From contig JAEXOD010000201.1 in the NCBI GenBank assembly GCA_023447335.1, forward strand, positions 21,103 through 85,102: a stretch of 64,000 bases of DNA. Direction: 5' to 3'. The position numbers and the translations under genes were made by a program. Source of the DNA: Bacteroidota bacterium. Lineage in GTDB: Bacteria > Bacteroidota > Ignavibacteria > Ignavibacteriales > Melioribacteraceae. Positions within the stretch are counted from its first letter, which is position 1, and every line of letters starts with the position of its first letter. Of the stretch, positions 56,173 to 64,000 are shown in pieces. Below the pieces are notes generated by a model, which worked only from the letters and a program-made list of their open reading frames with translations, was not told the origin of the DNA and searched no databases.

Positions 56173-57486
56173 CTACTTATCTCTAAAAGAAACTGTCAAC
56201 GGAACACCTTTAAATCCAAAATGCTTACGTATAGTCCTTTCAACAAATTTTCTATAATTATCGCCTATATGGTTTGATTGGTCTGCGAACAATAAAAATA
56301 TCGGATAATTATCGCCTACTTGTGTAATAAATCTTATTTTGACCTCTTTTCCTGTCCTTGTTGACGGCGGAGGTGTTTTCATAAACTCAGGTAACAAAAT
56401 ATCATTTAATACTTCATTACTTATTTTCTTCTTCCTTTCAATATTTATTTCTTTGGCGATATCTATTAGTTTATAGATTCTTTGTTTTGTTAATGCACTA
56501 ATAAAAATAAAATAGGCATAATCTACAGAACCCAATTTTTCTATTAATCCTTTTTCAAAAATACCTGCAGTCTTATCATCTTTTTCAATTAAATCCCATT
56601 TGTTTACAGCAATAATCAGCCCTTTTCTTCTTCTAATTGCTTCTTGAATAATTTTTTGGTCTTGATTTTCAAGTCCTTTTTCAGCATCTAAAAGAATTAC
56701 GGCTACATCACTATCCATTAAAGCCCTATAAGTTCTCACATTGGAATAAAACTCTATATTTTCTTGAACTTTTGCTTTTTTTCTAAGTCCTGCTGTATCA
56801 AGTAATACAATTTCTTCACCGTAATATTTTAATACAGAATCCAAACTATCTCTTGTAGTTCCGGGAATATCTGTAACAATGCTCCTGTCATATCCTAATA
56901 AAGCATTCGTTAAACTAGATTTACCCACATTTGGTTTTCCTACAATTGCAATTTTTAATCTTGTATCAAATTCATATGGTTCGTCACCAATTTTTAGAGA
57001 TTCTATTAATAAATCAAGAAAATCACCCAAATTTCTTCCGCTAATTGCAGCTATATCAAAAACATGTTCAATTCCAAGTTTATAAAATTCAGATTTATAA
57101 TACCCTTGATTTGCGTTATCCAATTTGTTTACAAGAATAAAAGCAGGTTTACCAGAAATGCGTAATAAATTTGCAATTTCAGTATCAAAAGGATTAATTC
57201 CGTCTCTTCCGTCAACCATAAAAATTATGGCATTTGACTCTTCAATAGCGAATTTTACTTGTTCTCTTATTGCTGTATCAAATAGTTCATCACTATCAGG
57301 AACATAACCACCGGTATCAACTAACTTAAATACTTTACCGTTCCATTCTGCTTCCCCATAATTTCTATCACGTGTAACTCCGCTTAAATCATCAACAATT
57401 GCTAAATTCGATTTCGTAAGTCTATTAAATAAAGTCGATTTACCAACATTTGGTCTTCCGACTATGCACACTAAAGGCATTTTCAT
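56173..57486 (-). CDS. der: Ribosome biogenesis GTPase Der (EngA)
   Basis: 437 residues. Two tandem GTPase domains, each with full motifs: GRPNVGKSTLFNRL, DTGGYV and NKLD in the first; GKPNVGKSSLTNALL, DTAGLRKKA and NKWDL in the second; then the C-terminal KH-like domain (PPPSTRTGKEVKIRFITQ). It acts in 50S subunit assembly. It follows the membrane protein gene by 13 bases. Confidence 0.96.
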   Translation of the reverse strand: MKMPLVCIVGRPNVGKSTLFNRLTKSNLAIVDDLSGVTRDRNYGEAEWNGKVFKLVDTGGYVPDSDELFDTAIREQVKFAIEESNAIIFMVDGRDGINPFDTEIANLLRISGKPAFILVNKLDNANQGYYKSEFYKLGIEHVFDIAAISGRNLGDFLDLLIESLKIGDEPYEFDTRLKIAIVGKPNVGKSSLTNALLGYDRSIVTDIPGTTRDSLDSVLKYYGEEIVLLDTAGLRKKAKVQENIEFYSNVRTYRALMDSDVAVILLDAEKGLENQDQKIIQEAIRRRKGLIIAVNKWDLIEKDDKTAGIFEKGLIEKLGSVDYAYFIFISALTKQRIYKLIDIAKEINIERKKKISNEVLNDILLPEFMKTPPPSTRTGKEVKIRFITQVGDNYPIFLLFADQSNHIGDNYRKFVERTIRKHFGFKGVPLTVSFRDK

Positions 57487-57499
57487 AATTTACCACCTA

Positions 57500-58369
57500 T
57501 TAAAACATAAATTGTAAGTTAAACTGAGGATAATATTCTATATCATACCCTTTAACTGTTTTCATTAAATTAAAATTTAGATTAATTTTTTTATTATATC
57601 TATTTGCAGAAAGTGCGGCATCAACAGCACTAACTATGTGATTTACAATAACAACAATAACTGCTTTTGAAGCAATGTTGTAATAATCGTTTGCCTTTCC
57701 TCTTTCCTTTGAATAATACTTGAACTTCTCTGTTAGAGGATCACCATATTTATATGGTGTATTTTCGTCTCCAAAATCACTCCATCCGGCATTATATTGA
57801 GGGTATTTCCCAATTAACTCATAATACTGCTGTTCTCCGTATGCAGGTAATTTATGGCTATACCAACCCCCAATATCAGTTTCAAGCTTGTTAAGTATTT
57901 GCCAATTTACTTTTGTACCGTTTTCGTAAATTAATCCGGCATAATTGTCTGAATTTAATTGACCGTTTAATGAACCCAAATTATTGATAGTCCATTTTGC
58001 ATATCGAACAACATCCCAGTTTTCATGAGCATAATTATGATAAAAAGATGTCTGGTCATCCCCCTTTTTATCATAAACTAATCCTGTAGTAATAGCAGCA
58101 GCTTCAATAGCAATAAAAAGACCCGCCATATAATAGTTTTCAGAATATATTTCACCGGCACCGGGCAAAGCAAATGAGAGAACACCCGCTAATAATACTG
58201 ATTTTTTATTGACTTCATCACTTAGCGAACTATTAATATAATTATAAGTAGCATCAAAAGATGTCTTAGAGTCAAAAGATAATACTCCTGTCAATTTATC
58301 ATTTTCGGTTTGAGCATTAAGTATTGAACTTAGTAATATAATTCCGATTATTAATTTATTCATATTCAC
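57500..58369 (-). CDS. Membrane protein of unknown function (DUF5683-like)
   Basis: 289 residues with a signal peptide (MNMNKLIIGIILLSSILNAQ). A hydrophobic pair near residues 60-100 (AGVLSFALPGAGEIYSENYYMAGLFIAIEAAAI) resembles small envelope proteins in FCB bacteria with a P-G-x-G-x-Y-x-x-x-Y motif. A later helix (AVIVVIVNHIVSAVDAAL) and a beta-like tail end the chain. It lies 3 bases after the giant barrel protein, so the two may work together. Function unknown. Confidence 0.6.
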   Translation of the reverse strand: MNMNKLIIGIILLSSILNAQTENDKLTGVLSFDSKTSFDATYNYINSSLSDEVNKKSVLLAGVLSFALPGAGEIYSENYYMAGLFIAIEAAAITTGLVYDKKGDDQTSFYHNYAHENWDVVRYAKWTINNLGSLNGQLNSDNYAGLIYENGTKVNWQILNKLETDIGGWYSHKLPAYGEQQYYELIGKYPQYNAGWSDFGDENTPYKYGDPLTEKFKYYSKERGKANDYYNIASKAVIVVIVNHIVSAVDAALSANRYNKKINLNFNLMKTVKGYDIEYYPQFNLQFMF

Positions 58370-58372
58370 TCA

Positions 58373-61300
58373 TTAAAAATTAAAGTCAAATAATATTCCG
58401 CCGTAAAGTTGCCATTCTTTCCCATAAGATACAATTGTTTTTGTCTTTCCTCTATCAACCAACCTATCATACTTATCAAATGCATATGAAGCATTAAAAA
58501 ACACTGCTGTAGGGAATAAATAGAATGAAACAAATTTCATACGAATTTCGGCACCTGCTCCTTTTTTAAATTTATTCCATTCCACTTTACTTCCTGTCCA
58601 AGCATTACCATAATCTCCGTAAATAGATAAAAACACTTTATCCAAATATATAAATCCCATTTTTGCATCAATATCTTTAAATAACGGAAATCTATATGTT
58701 AAATTTAACCAAGCTACTTCATTTCCGCTAATAGCATAGAACGGATAAGCCTTCATCCCGACTAAACCACCGAGATAAAAATCAAAGAAATCCGGTACTG
58801 AAGGATTTAGAATTGTACCGATACGCATATGTGTATTAATTGTATGATTCTTAAATATTGATAAATGCTCTTTGTAATTCAGTTCGAATTTACTAAATCT
58901 GAAATCTTTATATATTGGCACTAGCGAACCGTTCTCGACTGAATAATTCCCATCAGGATTGTATTCATTCATTTCGTAATTGTATTGTAATTCTATACTT
59001 CTACCTATTGGGTTGATATCGCTATCAACAGTAGGAATCTTAAAATCATGAGTATATTTTATCTGAATATTTTTGCCGACAAAATATTTATCTTTTGTTG
59101 AAGGATACAAGGTAGATGTTGTTGGTAATATAAAACTACCTAAAGTTGCAACGTAATCGCTGTAAATAAATCTTACTTCTAAGTTGTTCCCTTCTGCAAG
59201 AATTTTATGATTAAATACAAAATCAACTTCAAATAAATTATATGTTACATCGGTTTCCGTATTATATGTCTCGTCATATTCATCAAAACTTATTCCTACG
59301 TCAGCTTTACGACTAATACTATATAATTCCAATGAAAGAGTCGGTTTTATACCCAGTCCGTATAAAATCGGAAGTTTATTTCTGTAGTCAAAAGTTAAAA
59401 ACAAGTCTCTTTCCCATCGTTTATTAATCGAACCACCCGCAAAAAAACCAAAACGATTTAAATGATCATTTGAAGTAATAAAAACACCGGGTTTTAACTT
59501 ATCAATAAAGTTATTCGAAGTATTATAATTATCAACTCTCAGAAACGGAAAGAAAGTTATTTTTGAAAACGCAGATGAATATTTTTCTTCTTTATAATCG
59601 GGAGTTTCGTAGTCATTAAAATTGCGTAGTTTTTTATAATACTCTTCAGTAAAATCCCCTTTTTGTTTATCTTCGTTTAAAGGAGGATTAAATGTTCTAA
59701 CATATTTTTTTGAATTATCTACTCTTTTTTGATCTAAATTCGAAATAAGAAATATTTTATATCCTGTTGAAGAATAACCTGCATAACAAATATTTCCTTG
59801 AGAATCGATGGTAGGCATAAAAGCTCCGCCGGTAACATTTGTAAGCTGTATTTTTTCTTTAGTATCTAAGTTATACTTATAAATATTAAAAATACCGGTC
59901 TCATCACATGAAAAAACAATTTCATTATTATTATAAAATGCTACATTTCTTTCATCGTCATCAGTTTTAATAACAAATTCAAAATTAGCACCGGAAGTAT
60001 CTACCCTTGCAATATCTCTACCATGGTGATATGAATAATCAAAATATACCAACTTATTATCTTTTGAAAATTTAGGATTATATGCAAGTTCTCCGTTTTC
60101 AAAGAATGTAATTCTTTTAAAATTTTTACCGTCAATATCTACAGTGCCCAAATTTGTTGTACCGTCTGTTTGATATAAAAACACAATTTTCTTACCATCT
60201 GAAGAAATATCCGGATTGTTAGCTCGCATTCCATGAGTTAAACGAGTTTCCTCCTCTGAATTTATGTCATAAATAAATAAATCATGGATGTTTCTCCATC
60301 CTTTATTGTCATCACTTAGTTTTGCGTAAATTATTTTTGTTTCATCAGGAGTAAAAGCAGTAGTAGAACGGATACCTGCAACTAATAGCTTATTTTCTTT
60401 AGTTGTTAGATCATAAAGATATATTGAAGATGTTCCGAGATAATCAGTACCTTTATTGGAAACATAAATTATTTTATCCCCATTTTTATTAAACCTCGGA
60501 AAGAAATTTCCAAAACCCTCATTTACAATTTCTTCCCCTTTTATTAGATTATTAAAAACGGCTTCAGTCCTTTTTTTATAATCTTGTTCTAAGAAACTTC
60601 TCCATTCACCGTAAATTTCCACACCACTTTTATTTAGAACATCTTCAAATGCAGCATCAATCGTAAAATTTTTCCATTTTCCTAATCTATTTGTGATTAG
60701 TTTTAATTTATCCTCACCGTATTTTTGAGAAATATATCTAGTTAAAGCAAAACCTGAGTTATAAACGGATTCGCTACCTAATGAATTTTTTTCAAAAACT
60801 CCCATTTGATTCCAAGTAAGCATATTTCCGTCTAAAACATAGCTTCTTAAAATCATATCTCTGTGACTATCCCAATTATCATAATTTAATTCCTTCCTTT
60901 GGTATTGCGCTGTACCTTCAGCAAACCAAGAAGGGATATTAATTGTAGCAATAGGATAAGTAGCAACTACATTAGGAAATCCGTAAAGAATATCAGGTCG
61001 TCTTTTATCTTCATAATTTAGAAACTGCAAATAAACGGCGGGAACTGTGCGTGTAAGTTTCATTCCTGCCTGAATTTGCACCATATGTGTAAACTCGTGT
61101 GTTATAACATTTCTAAGCCAATTGTGCGATCCTCTTAAATCAAAATCTAATGAAGAAGACCAAATTTCAATTTTATTATCAAAAAAATAAGTTGCTCCGT
61201 TACTATAATCATCAATATCTTTTATTATATAATGAACCGTTTCCGGTTCGTATTCATATAAAGATGTAATTGGATCCCATACTTCATCTCCAATTTTACA

Positions 61301-61468
61301 AACTATTCTTGCAGTTCTTTCTGCTTCCCTATGATAATGCACTACTACATGCTTCCCACGAATTGTAAACCAATCGTACTCCGGATGGAACTCATTAAAT
61401 TGAGCATTAAGACTAAGTGTAAAAACAAATAATAACAAGAATAAACTTAATTTCTTCATAAATATCAT
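58373..61468 (-). CDS. Giant envelope protein: HExxH peptidase-like domain, WD40-like propeller, outer-membrane barrel
   Basis: 1031 residues; signal peptide (Met4 is the better start). First domain: a gluzincin-type zinc site H124-E-F-T-H128 with the third ligand Glu184 in SWFAEGTAQY. Middle, about 310-590: PD40/TolB-type propeller blades (GDKIIYVSNKGTDYLG, NPDISSDGKKIVFLYQ, NPKFSKDNKLVYFDYS). C-terminal about 400 residues: alternating amphipathic strands like a BamA/TamA barrel, ending in an aromatic (LFDFNF). A surface or periplasmic protease fused to its own outer-membrane anchor is the simple reading. Confidence 0.82.
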   Translation of the reverse strand: MIFMKKLSLFLLLFVFTLSLNAQFNEFHPEYDWFTIRGKHVVVHYHREAERTARIVCKIGDEVWDPITSLYEYEPETVHYIIKDIDDYSNGATYFFDNKIEIWSSSLDFDLRGSHNWLRNVITHEFTHMVQIQAGMKLTRTVPAVYLQFLNYEDKRRPDILYGFPNVVATYPIATINIPSWFAEGTAQYQRKELNYDNWDSHRDMILRSYVLDGNMLTWNQMGVFEKNSLGSESVYNSGFALTRYISQKYGEDKLKLITNRLGKWKNFTIDAAFEDVLNKSGVEIYGEWRSFLEQDYKKRTEAVFNNLIKGEEIVNEGFGNFFPRFNKNGDKIIYVSNKGTDYLGTSSIYLYDLTTKENKLLVAGIRSTTAFTPDETKIIYAKLSDDNKGWRNIHDLFIYDINSEEETRLTHGMRANNPDISSDGKKIVFLYQTDGTTNLGTVDIDGKNFKRITFFENGELAYNPKFSKDNKLVYFDYSYHHGRDIARVDTSGANFEFVIKTDDDERNVAFYNNNEIVFSCDETGIFNIYKYNLDTKEKIQLTNVTGGAFMPTIDSQGNICYAGYSSTGYKIFLISNLDQKRVDNSKKYVRTFNPPLNEDKQKGDFTEEYYKKLRNFNDYETPDYKEEKYSSAFSKITFFPFLRVDNYNTSNNFIDKLKPGVFITSNDHLNRFGFFAGGSINKRWERDLFLTFDYRNKLPILYGLGIKPTLSLELYSISRKADVGISFDEYDETYNTETDVTYNLFEVDFVFNHKILAEGNNLEVRFIYSDYVATLGSFILPTTSTLYPSTKDKYFVGKNIQIKYTHDFKIPTVDSDINPIGRSIELQYNYEMNEYNPDGNYSVENGSLVPIYKDFRFSKFELNYKEHLSIFKNHTINTHMRIGTILNPSVPDFFDFYLGGLVGMKAYPFYAISGNEVAWLNLTYRFPLFKDIDAKMGFIYLDKVFLSIYGDYGNAWTGSKVEWNKFKKGAGAEIRMKFVSFYLFPTAVFFNASYAFDKYDRLVDRGKTKTIVSYGKEWQLYGGILFDFNF

Positions 61469-61479
61469 TTAATTAGTTA

Positions 61480-61510
61480 GAAAAGAGAAAGCCGTTATTT
61501 AATAACGGCT
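61480..61510 (-). terminator. Hairpin overlapping the stop codon of the M6-like gene
   Basis: AGCCGTTATT (61490-61499) and AATAACGGCT (61501-61510) are perfect inverted repeats with one central base. On the minus strand TTCTCTTTTC follows. It covers the last codons and the stop of the 61495-64000 gene, 26 bases before the next start. It may be a terminator or an attenuator. Confidence 0.55.
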
Positions 61511-64000
61511 ATTTTAATAATTTTTGAACCAGTATTACCGGAATCTCCGTTAGCTTCAATTCTGGCAAAATAAACACCGCTTTGTATTCCGGATACATTC
61601 CATTCAACTTCGTTATCGTTTCCGCCAATACCATAAGTTTGAATTTCTTCAACTAAAGAACCTGCTAAATCAAATATTTTAATATTTACATTAGAACTAT
61701 TTTTTACGTAATATCTAATAAATGTAGAATTACCATAAACCGGATTAGGCCAATTATAAGCTCTTTCTTCTGGAAAGAATTCAGTTTGTGTTTGATCTAA
61801 AAAAGTATAATACATTACACAATCATTATTAGTTTTTCCGTAATAGCCTACATAATCCAATCTTAGATTAATTCCATCGGGTAAAATATTATACTTATAT
61901 AATTTATTATTAGAAATAACACTTAAAGTACAGCTATTGGGATTTCCGTTATTTATTGCTAAAGACGGAAAACCGGATAATTTATTTCCTGTAGATAGAG
62001 GAAAACCATATAAGTTTTCTTTCTTATTTACAGAATATAAATATATTTCACCATTATCATCAAACGAAACTAAATCTGAAATATAATCCTCATCAAAATC
62101 AGCAGCTAATATATAATCTTCCAATTGAACATTATTATCAAGCACTACCGGAAATCCCTCAAAAACTGAACCACTTATGTTAATAGCCCATATTTTGTTT
62201 TTATCGGTATATAAAATCTGATAGTAACTATTATGGATTAGCTGTGCAATTATAAAATTACTAATTGTATTTTCAGATGTTGCAATAAAACTGTTTTCTA
62301 GTTTACCGTCATTAAAAACATAAAATTTGTTTTTATTAGATAAAACAATAGTATATTGATGAGATTGACTAAAAAACTGCATAAATTTTATAAAGCTTTC
62401 ACCATCATTCAACAAGAATAGATTATTTTTAATAACAATTCGATCATGATATAGTATTGTGTTAGTACCGTTATTAAATTGTTTGACTGAATCCGAATAG
62501 AAATTTGGATTATCAATTATTGAAGCCATCCAATTATTACCCGATCTCATTATATTATATAACTTACCCGTTACCGTTCCAACAATATAGCCATTATTAG
62601 CAATTACCGGAGAAGTAGAAATATCATCATCTACTAAAACAGAATACGTTGTATCCTCTGAACTTGAGTATATATTTACATATTTATCAAAACAACCTGC
62701 AATTGTACTATCAGTATAGGCAATTCTAAAATTTTCTTCATTAAATTTATCATATATTAATGAAATATAATTACCGACAAATTTATACAAAAAGTTAGAA
62801 CTAACTAAAAAATAATCTTCGCCAACCTTTAAATTATTAGTAAAATTCCCCGCAAAAAGATTGGTTACATTAAAACTTACTTTATCAGAACCAATTGCAA
62901 CTCTAAAATTCATCTTGTTATTCTTTTCTGAGAAGTCTGAGATCGTAATTAGACTATTAGCTCCTGTATAAGAAAGAGAATTTGGTTTTGTATCAAAGGC
63001 GAAGCGATTTTTATATAGCTTTGATTTATTCCCCAAATACCACATATCTACATCTTCACCTTCTCCTACAACTTGGTCGCCAAAAATTGTAGTAAACTGC
63101 TCACCTATATCTTGTATACCGTCAGCTTCTTCAACATCAACTCCGCGATGTAATTTATCCGTATTTATTTTATTTTCGCTAATTTTTGAATTAATTACAG
63201 ATTCATCGATATGCCAAATAACTATGCCATTCCCCGGTACAGCCCAATCAAACTCATCAACATCAACAATAACTCCTTGTAAAGAATCTACCCCGGCAAT
63301 ACTAAAACCAGTTGTATCTTTTGGAAAATTTTTAGTGATGATATTACCGTTATCAGAAATAGTCAAATTTATTCCGTCATTATTAACATCTCTTTGTCTA
63401 TTTTCAACTAAGAAATATTCATTGTTATTGATTGGAATTTTTACAATTTTATTATCATTAATAGTAGCAGCCAATTTTGCAGCAATTTGAATATTGTAAA
63501 TTCCGGAATTTGATATTTCGATCGGAGTCTCCCAGCCTAAATAAATTTTTTCCCAAGCAGAGGGCTCCGGAGGAAAAAGTCCGCTGTAAGCAAATATCGC
63601 CTGTCCGTCCATTAAACCAAAACGTCCAATAGCACTTAAACCCGTATTTGTGTCAAATAAATCCGGAAGTCCCATATGGCTTGCAATACTTGAAACAATT
63701 AATCCGTTTATAGATAATTCAAGCAAAACATCACCTGTCAAACTCGAAATTTCTCTACTCTCCGTTTCAGGTAAGATAATTGTATTAGTGATTAAAGCAT
63801 TGTTAGCCGGAAAACCGGTAAAGTCAGCTCCGTATATTTTTTTTAATTGACCTTGGCTCAAATAAACCGAAGGTAAATCCCTCTCATTTCCCAAACTTCC
63901 GGGTAAATTAACATCTCTACCAACACCGGCGTGAAAGATTGCGAATAGATTGTATTGCGAAAAATCAACCCCCGGATTTTCTGCAACTACCAATTGCCAA
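61495..64000 (-). CDS. M6-like secreted protein with T9SS sorting domain, active site degenerate (partial, N-terminus outside window)
   Basis: At least 834 codons; the frame stays open to base 64000 (W-Q-L precedes the first visible TTG), so the true start is outside. The opening part resembles immune inhibitor A-type M6 peptidases (FAIFHAGVGRDVNLPG, HMGLPDLFDTNTGL, GRFGLMDG), but where HExGH should stand before GLPDLFD the sequence reads SSIASHM, so the zinc motif is lost. A beta-propeller-like middle follows, then a type A sorting domain (YNWPNPVYGNSTFIRYYV ... SGVYFARIEANG). Probably a surface protein with a non-catalytic M6-like head. Confidence 0.8.
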   Translation of the reverse strand, partial: WQLVVAENPGVDFSQYNLFAIFHAGVGRDVNLPGSLGNERDLPSVYLSQGQLKKIYGADFTGFPANNALITNTIILPETESREISSLTGDVLLELSINGLIVSSIASHMGLPDLFDTNTGLSAIGRFGLMDGQAIFAYSGLFPPEPSAWEKIYLGWETPIEISNSGIYNIQIAAKLAATINDNKIVKIPINNNEYFLVENRQRDVNNDGINLTISDNGNIITKNFPKDTTGFSIAGVDSLQGVIVDVDEFDWAVPGNGIVIWHIDESVINSKISENKINTDKLHRGVDVEEADGIQDIGEQFTTIFGDQVVGEGEDVDMWYLGNKSKLYKNRFAFDTKPNSLSYTGANSLITISDFSEKNNKMNFRVAIGSDKVSFNVTNLFAGNFTNNLKVGEDYFLVSSNFLYKFVGNYISLIYDKFNEENFRIAYTDSTIAGCFDKYVNIYSSSEDTTYSVLVDDDISTSPVIANNGYIVGTVTGKLYNIMRSGNNWMASIIDNPNFYSDSVKQFNNGTNTILYHDRIVIKNNLFLLNDGESFIKFMQFFSQSHQYTIVLSNKNKFYVFNDGKLENSFIATSENTISNFIIAQLIHNSYYQILYTDKNKIWAINISGSVFEGFPVVLDNNVQLEDYILAADFDEDYISDLVSFDDNGEIYLYSVNKKENLYGFPLSTGNKLSGFPSLAINNGNPNSCTLSVISNNKLYKYNILPDGINLRLDYVGYYGKTNNDCVMYYTFLDQTQTEFFPEERAYNWPNPVYGNSTFIRYYVKNSSNVNIKIFDLAGSLVEEIQTYGIGGNDNEVEWNVSGIQSGVYFARIEANGDSGNTGSKIIKIAVIK

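Noticed and set aside
1..64000. Insertion sequence, prophage or integrative element
   Set aside because: I saw no transposase, integrase, phage structural gene or flanking attachment repeats, and base composition looks even throughout.

Overview
This window is a strongly A+T-rich bacterial chromosome segment that is almost fully coding and mostly on the minus strand. Three things point to the Ignavibacteria/Chlorobi side of the FCB superphylum. Two secreted proteins end in type IX secretion (T9SS type A) sorting domains, one with the NYPNPFNPTT signature. BshC, the last enzyme of bacillithiol synthesis, is present, as is a pyruvoyl arginine decarboxylase. Several starts are not ATG (TTG for tyrS, pdaD and the SET gene, apparently ATT for an mltB-like gene). 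Genus cannot be set from the sequence.

Layout. 1-3294: a multi-subunit NAD(P)-linked [FeFe] hydrogenase, with the catalytic subunit cut by the window edge. 3436-6011: secreted protein, SLC45-like MFS carrier and lipoprotein. 6195-8460 (+): smpB-tyrS-pdaD, closed by a terminator. 8681-9034: two divergent tRNA-Ser genes (GGA and CGA anticodons). 9085-11956: secreted beta-lactamase-fold hydrolase and a chemoreceptor. 12079-15455: secreted proteins including an M23/T9SS protein. 15481-24014: a compact operon carrying a C-S lyase-type PLP enzyme, pgeF, an EamA exporter, folB, folK, a deoxynucleoside kinase, a GT9 glycosyltransferase, Ppx/GppA and a saccharopine dehydrogenase-like enzyme, ending in a hairpin terminator. 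24085-29669: tail-anchored MORN-like protein, adhesin-E-like protein, SET protein, MtgA, a cyclic-nucleotide-gated K+ channel-like protein and an M14 peptidase. 29777-30226: free-standing AlaX-like editing domain.

30223-38642 is the most distinctive locus. Nine overlapping or abutting minus-strand genes encode two DUF1207-like envelope proteins, two radical SAM enzymes, two membrane GT2 glycosyltransferases, a NodB deacetylase, an AglD/HpnL-type membrane protein and a site-2 protease. The order is nearly mirror-symmetric around the deacetylase. It looks like a pathway for building, modifying and moving a glycolipid or envelope glycan. The toolkit resembles that used for hopanoid side chains, but no hopanoid-specific gene is visible.

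38721-46105: bshC (+), then a minus-strand housekeeping operon: ymdB, folD, deoC, a HicB-like orphan, trmH, aroA and a UgpC/MalK-type ATPase. 46258-49593: a soluble multi-PAS hybrid histidine kinase. 49596-54608: VanX-like dipeptidase, secreted pullulanase-type GH13 enzyme, LEA-2 protein, MltB-like transglycosylase (apparent ATT start) and lipoprotein. 54975-57486: PAS histidine kinase and Der GTPase. 57500-64000: a membrane protein, a giant HExxH/beta-propeller/outer-membrane-barrel protein, and a partial M6-like T9SS protein that has lost its metal-binding motif.

All calls rest on reading motifs and layout by eye; no database search was run.
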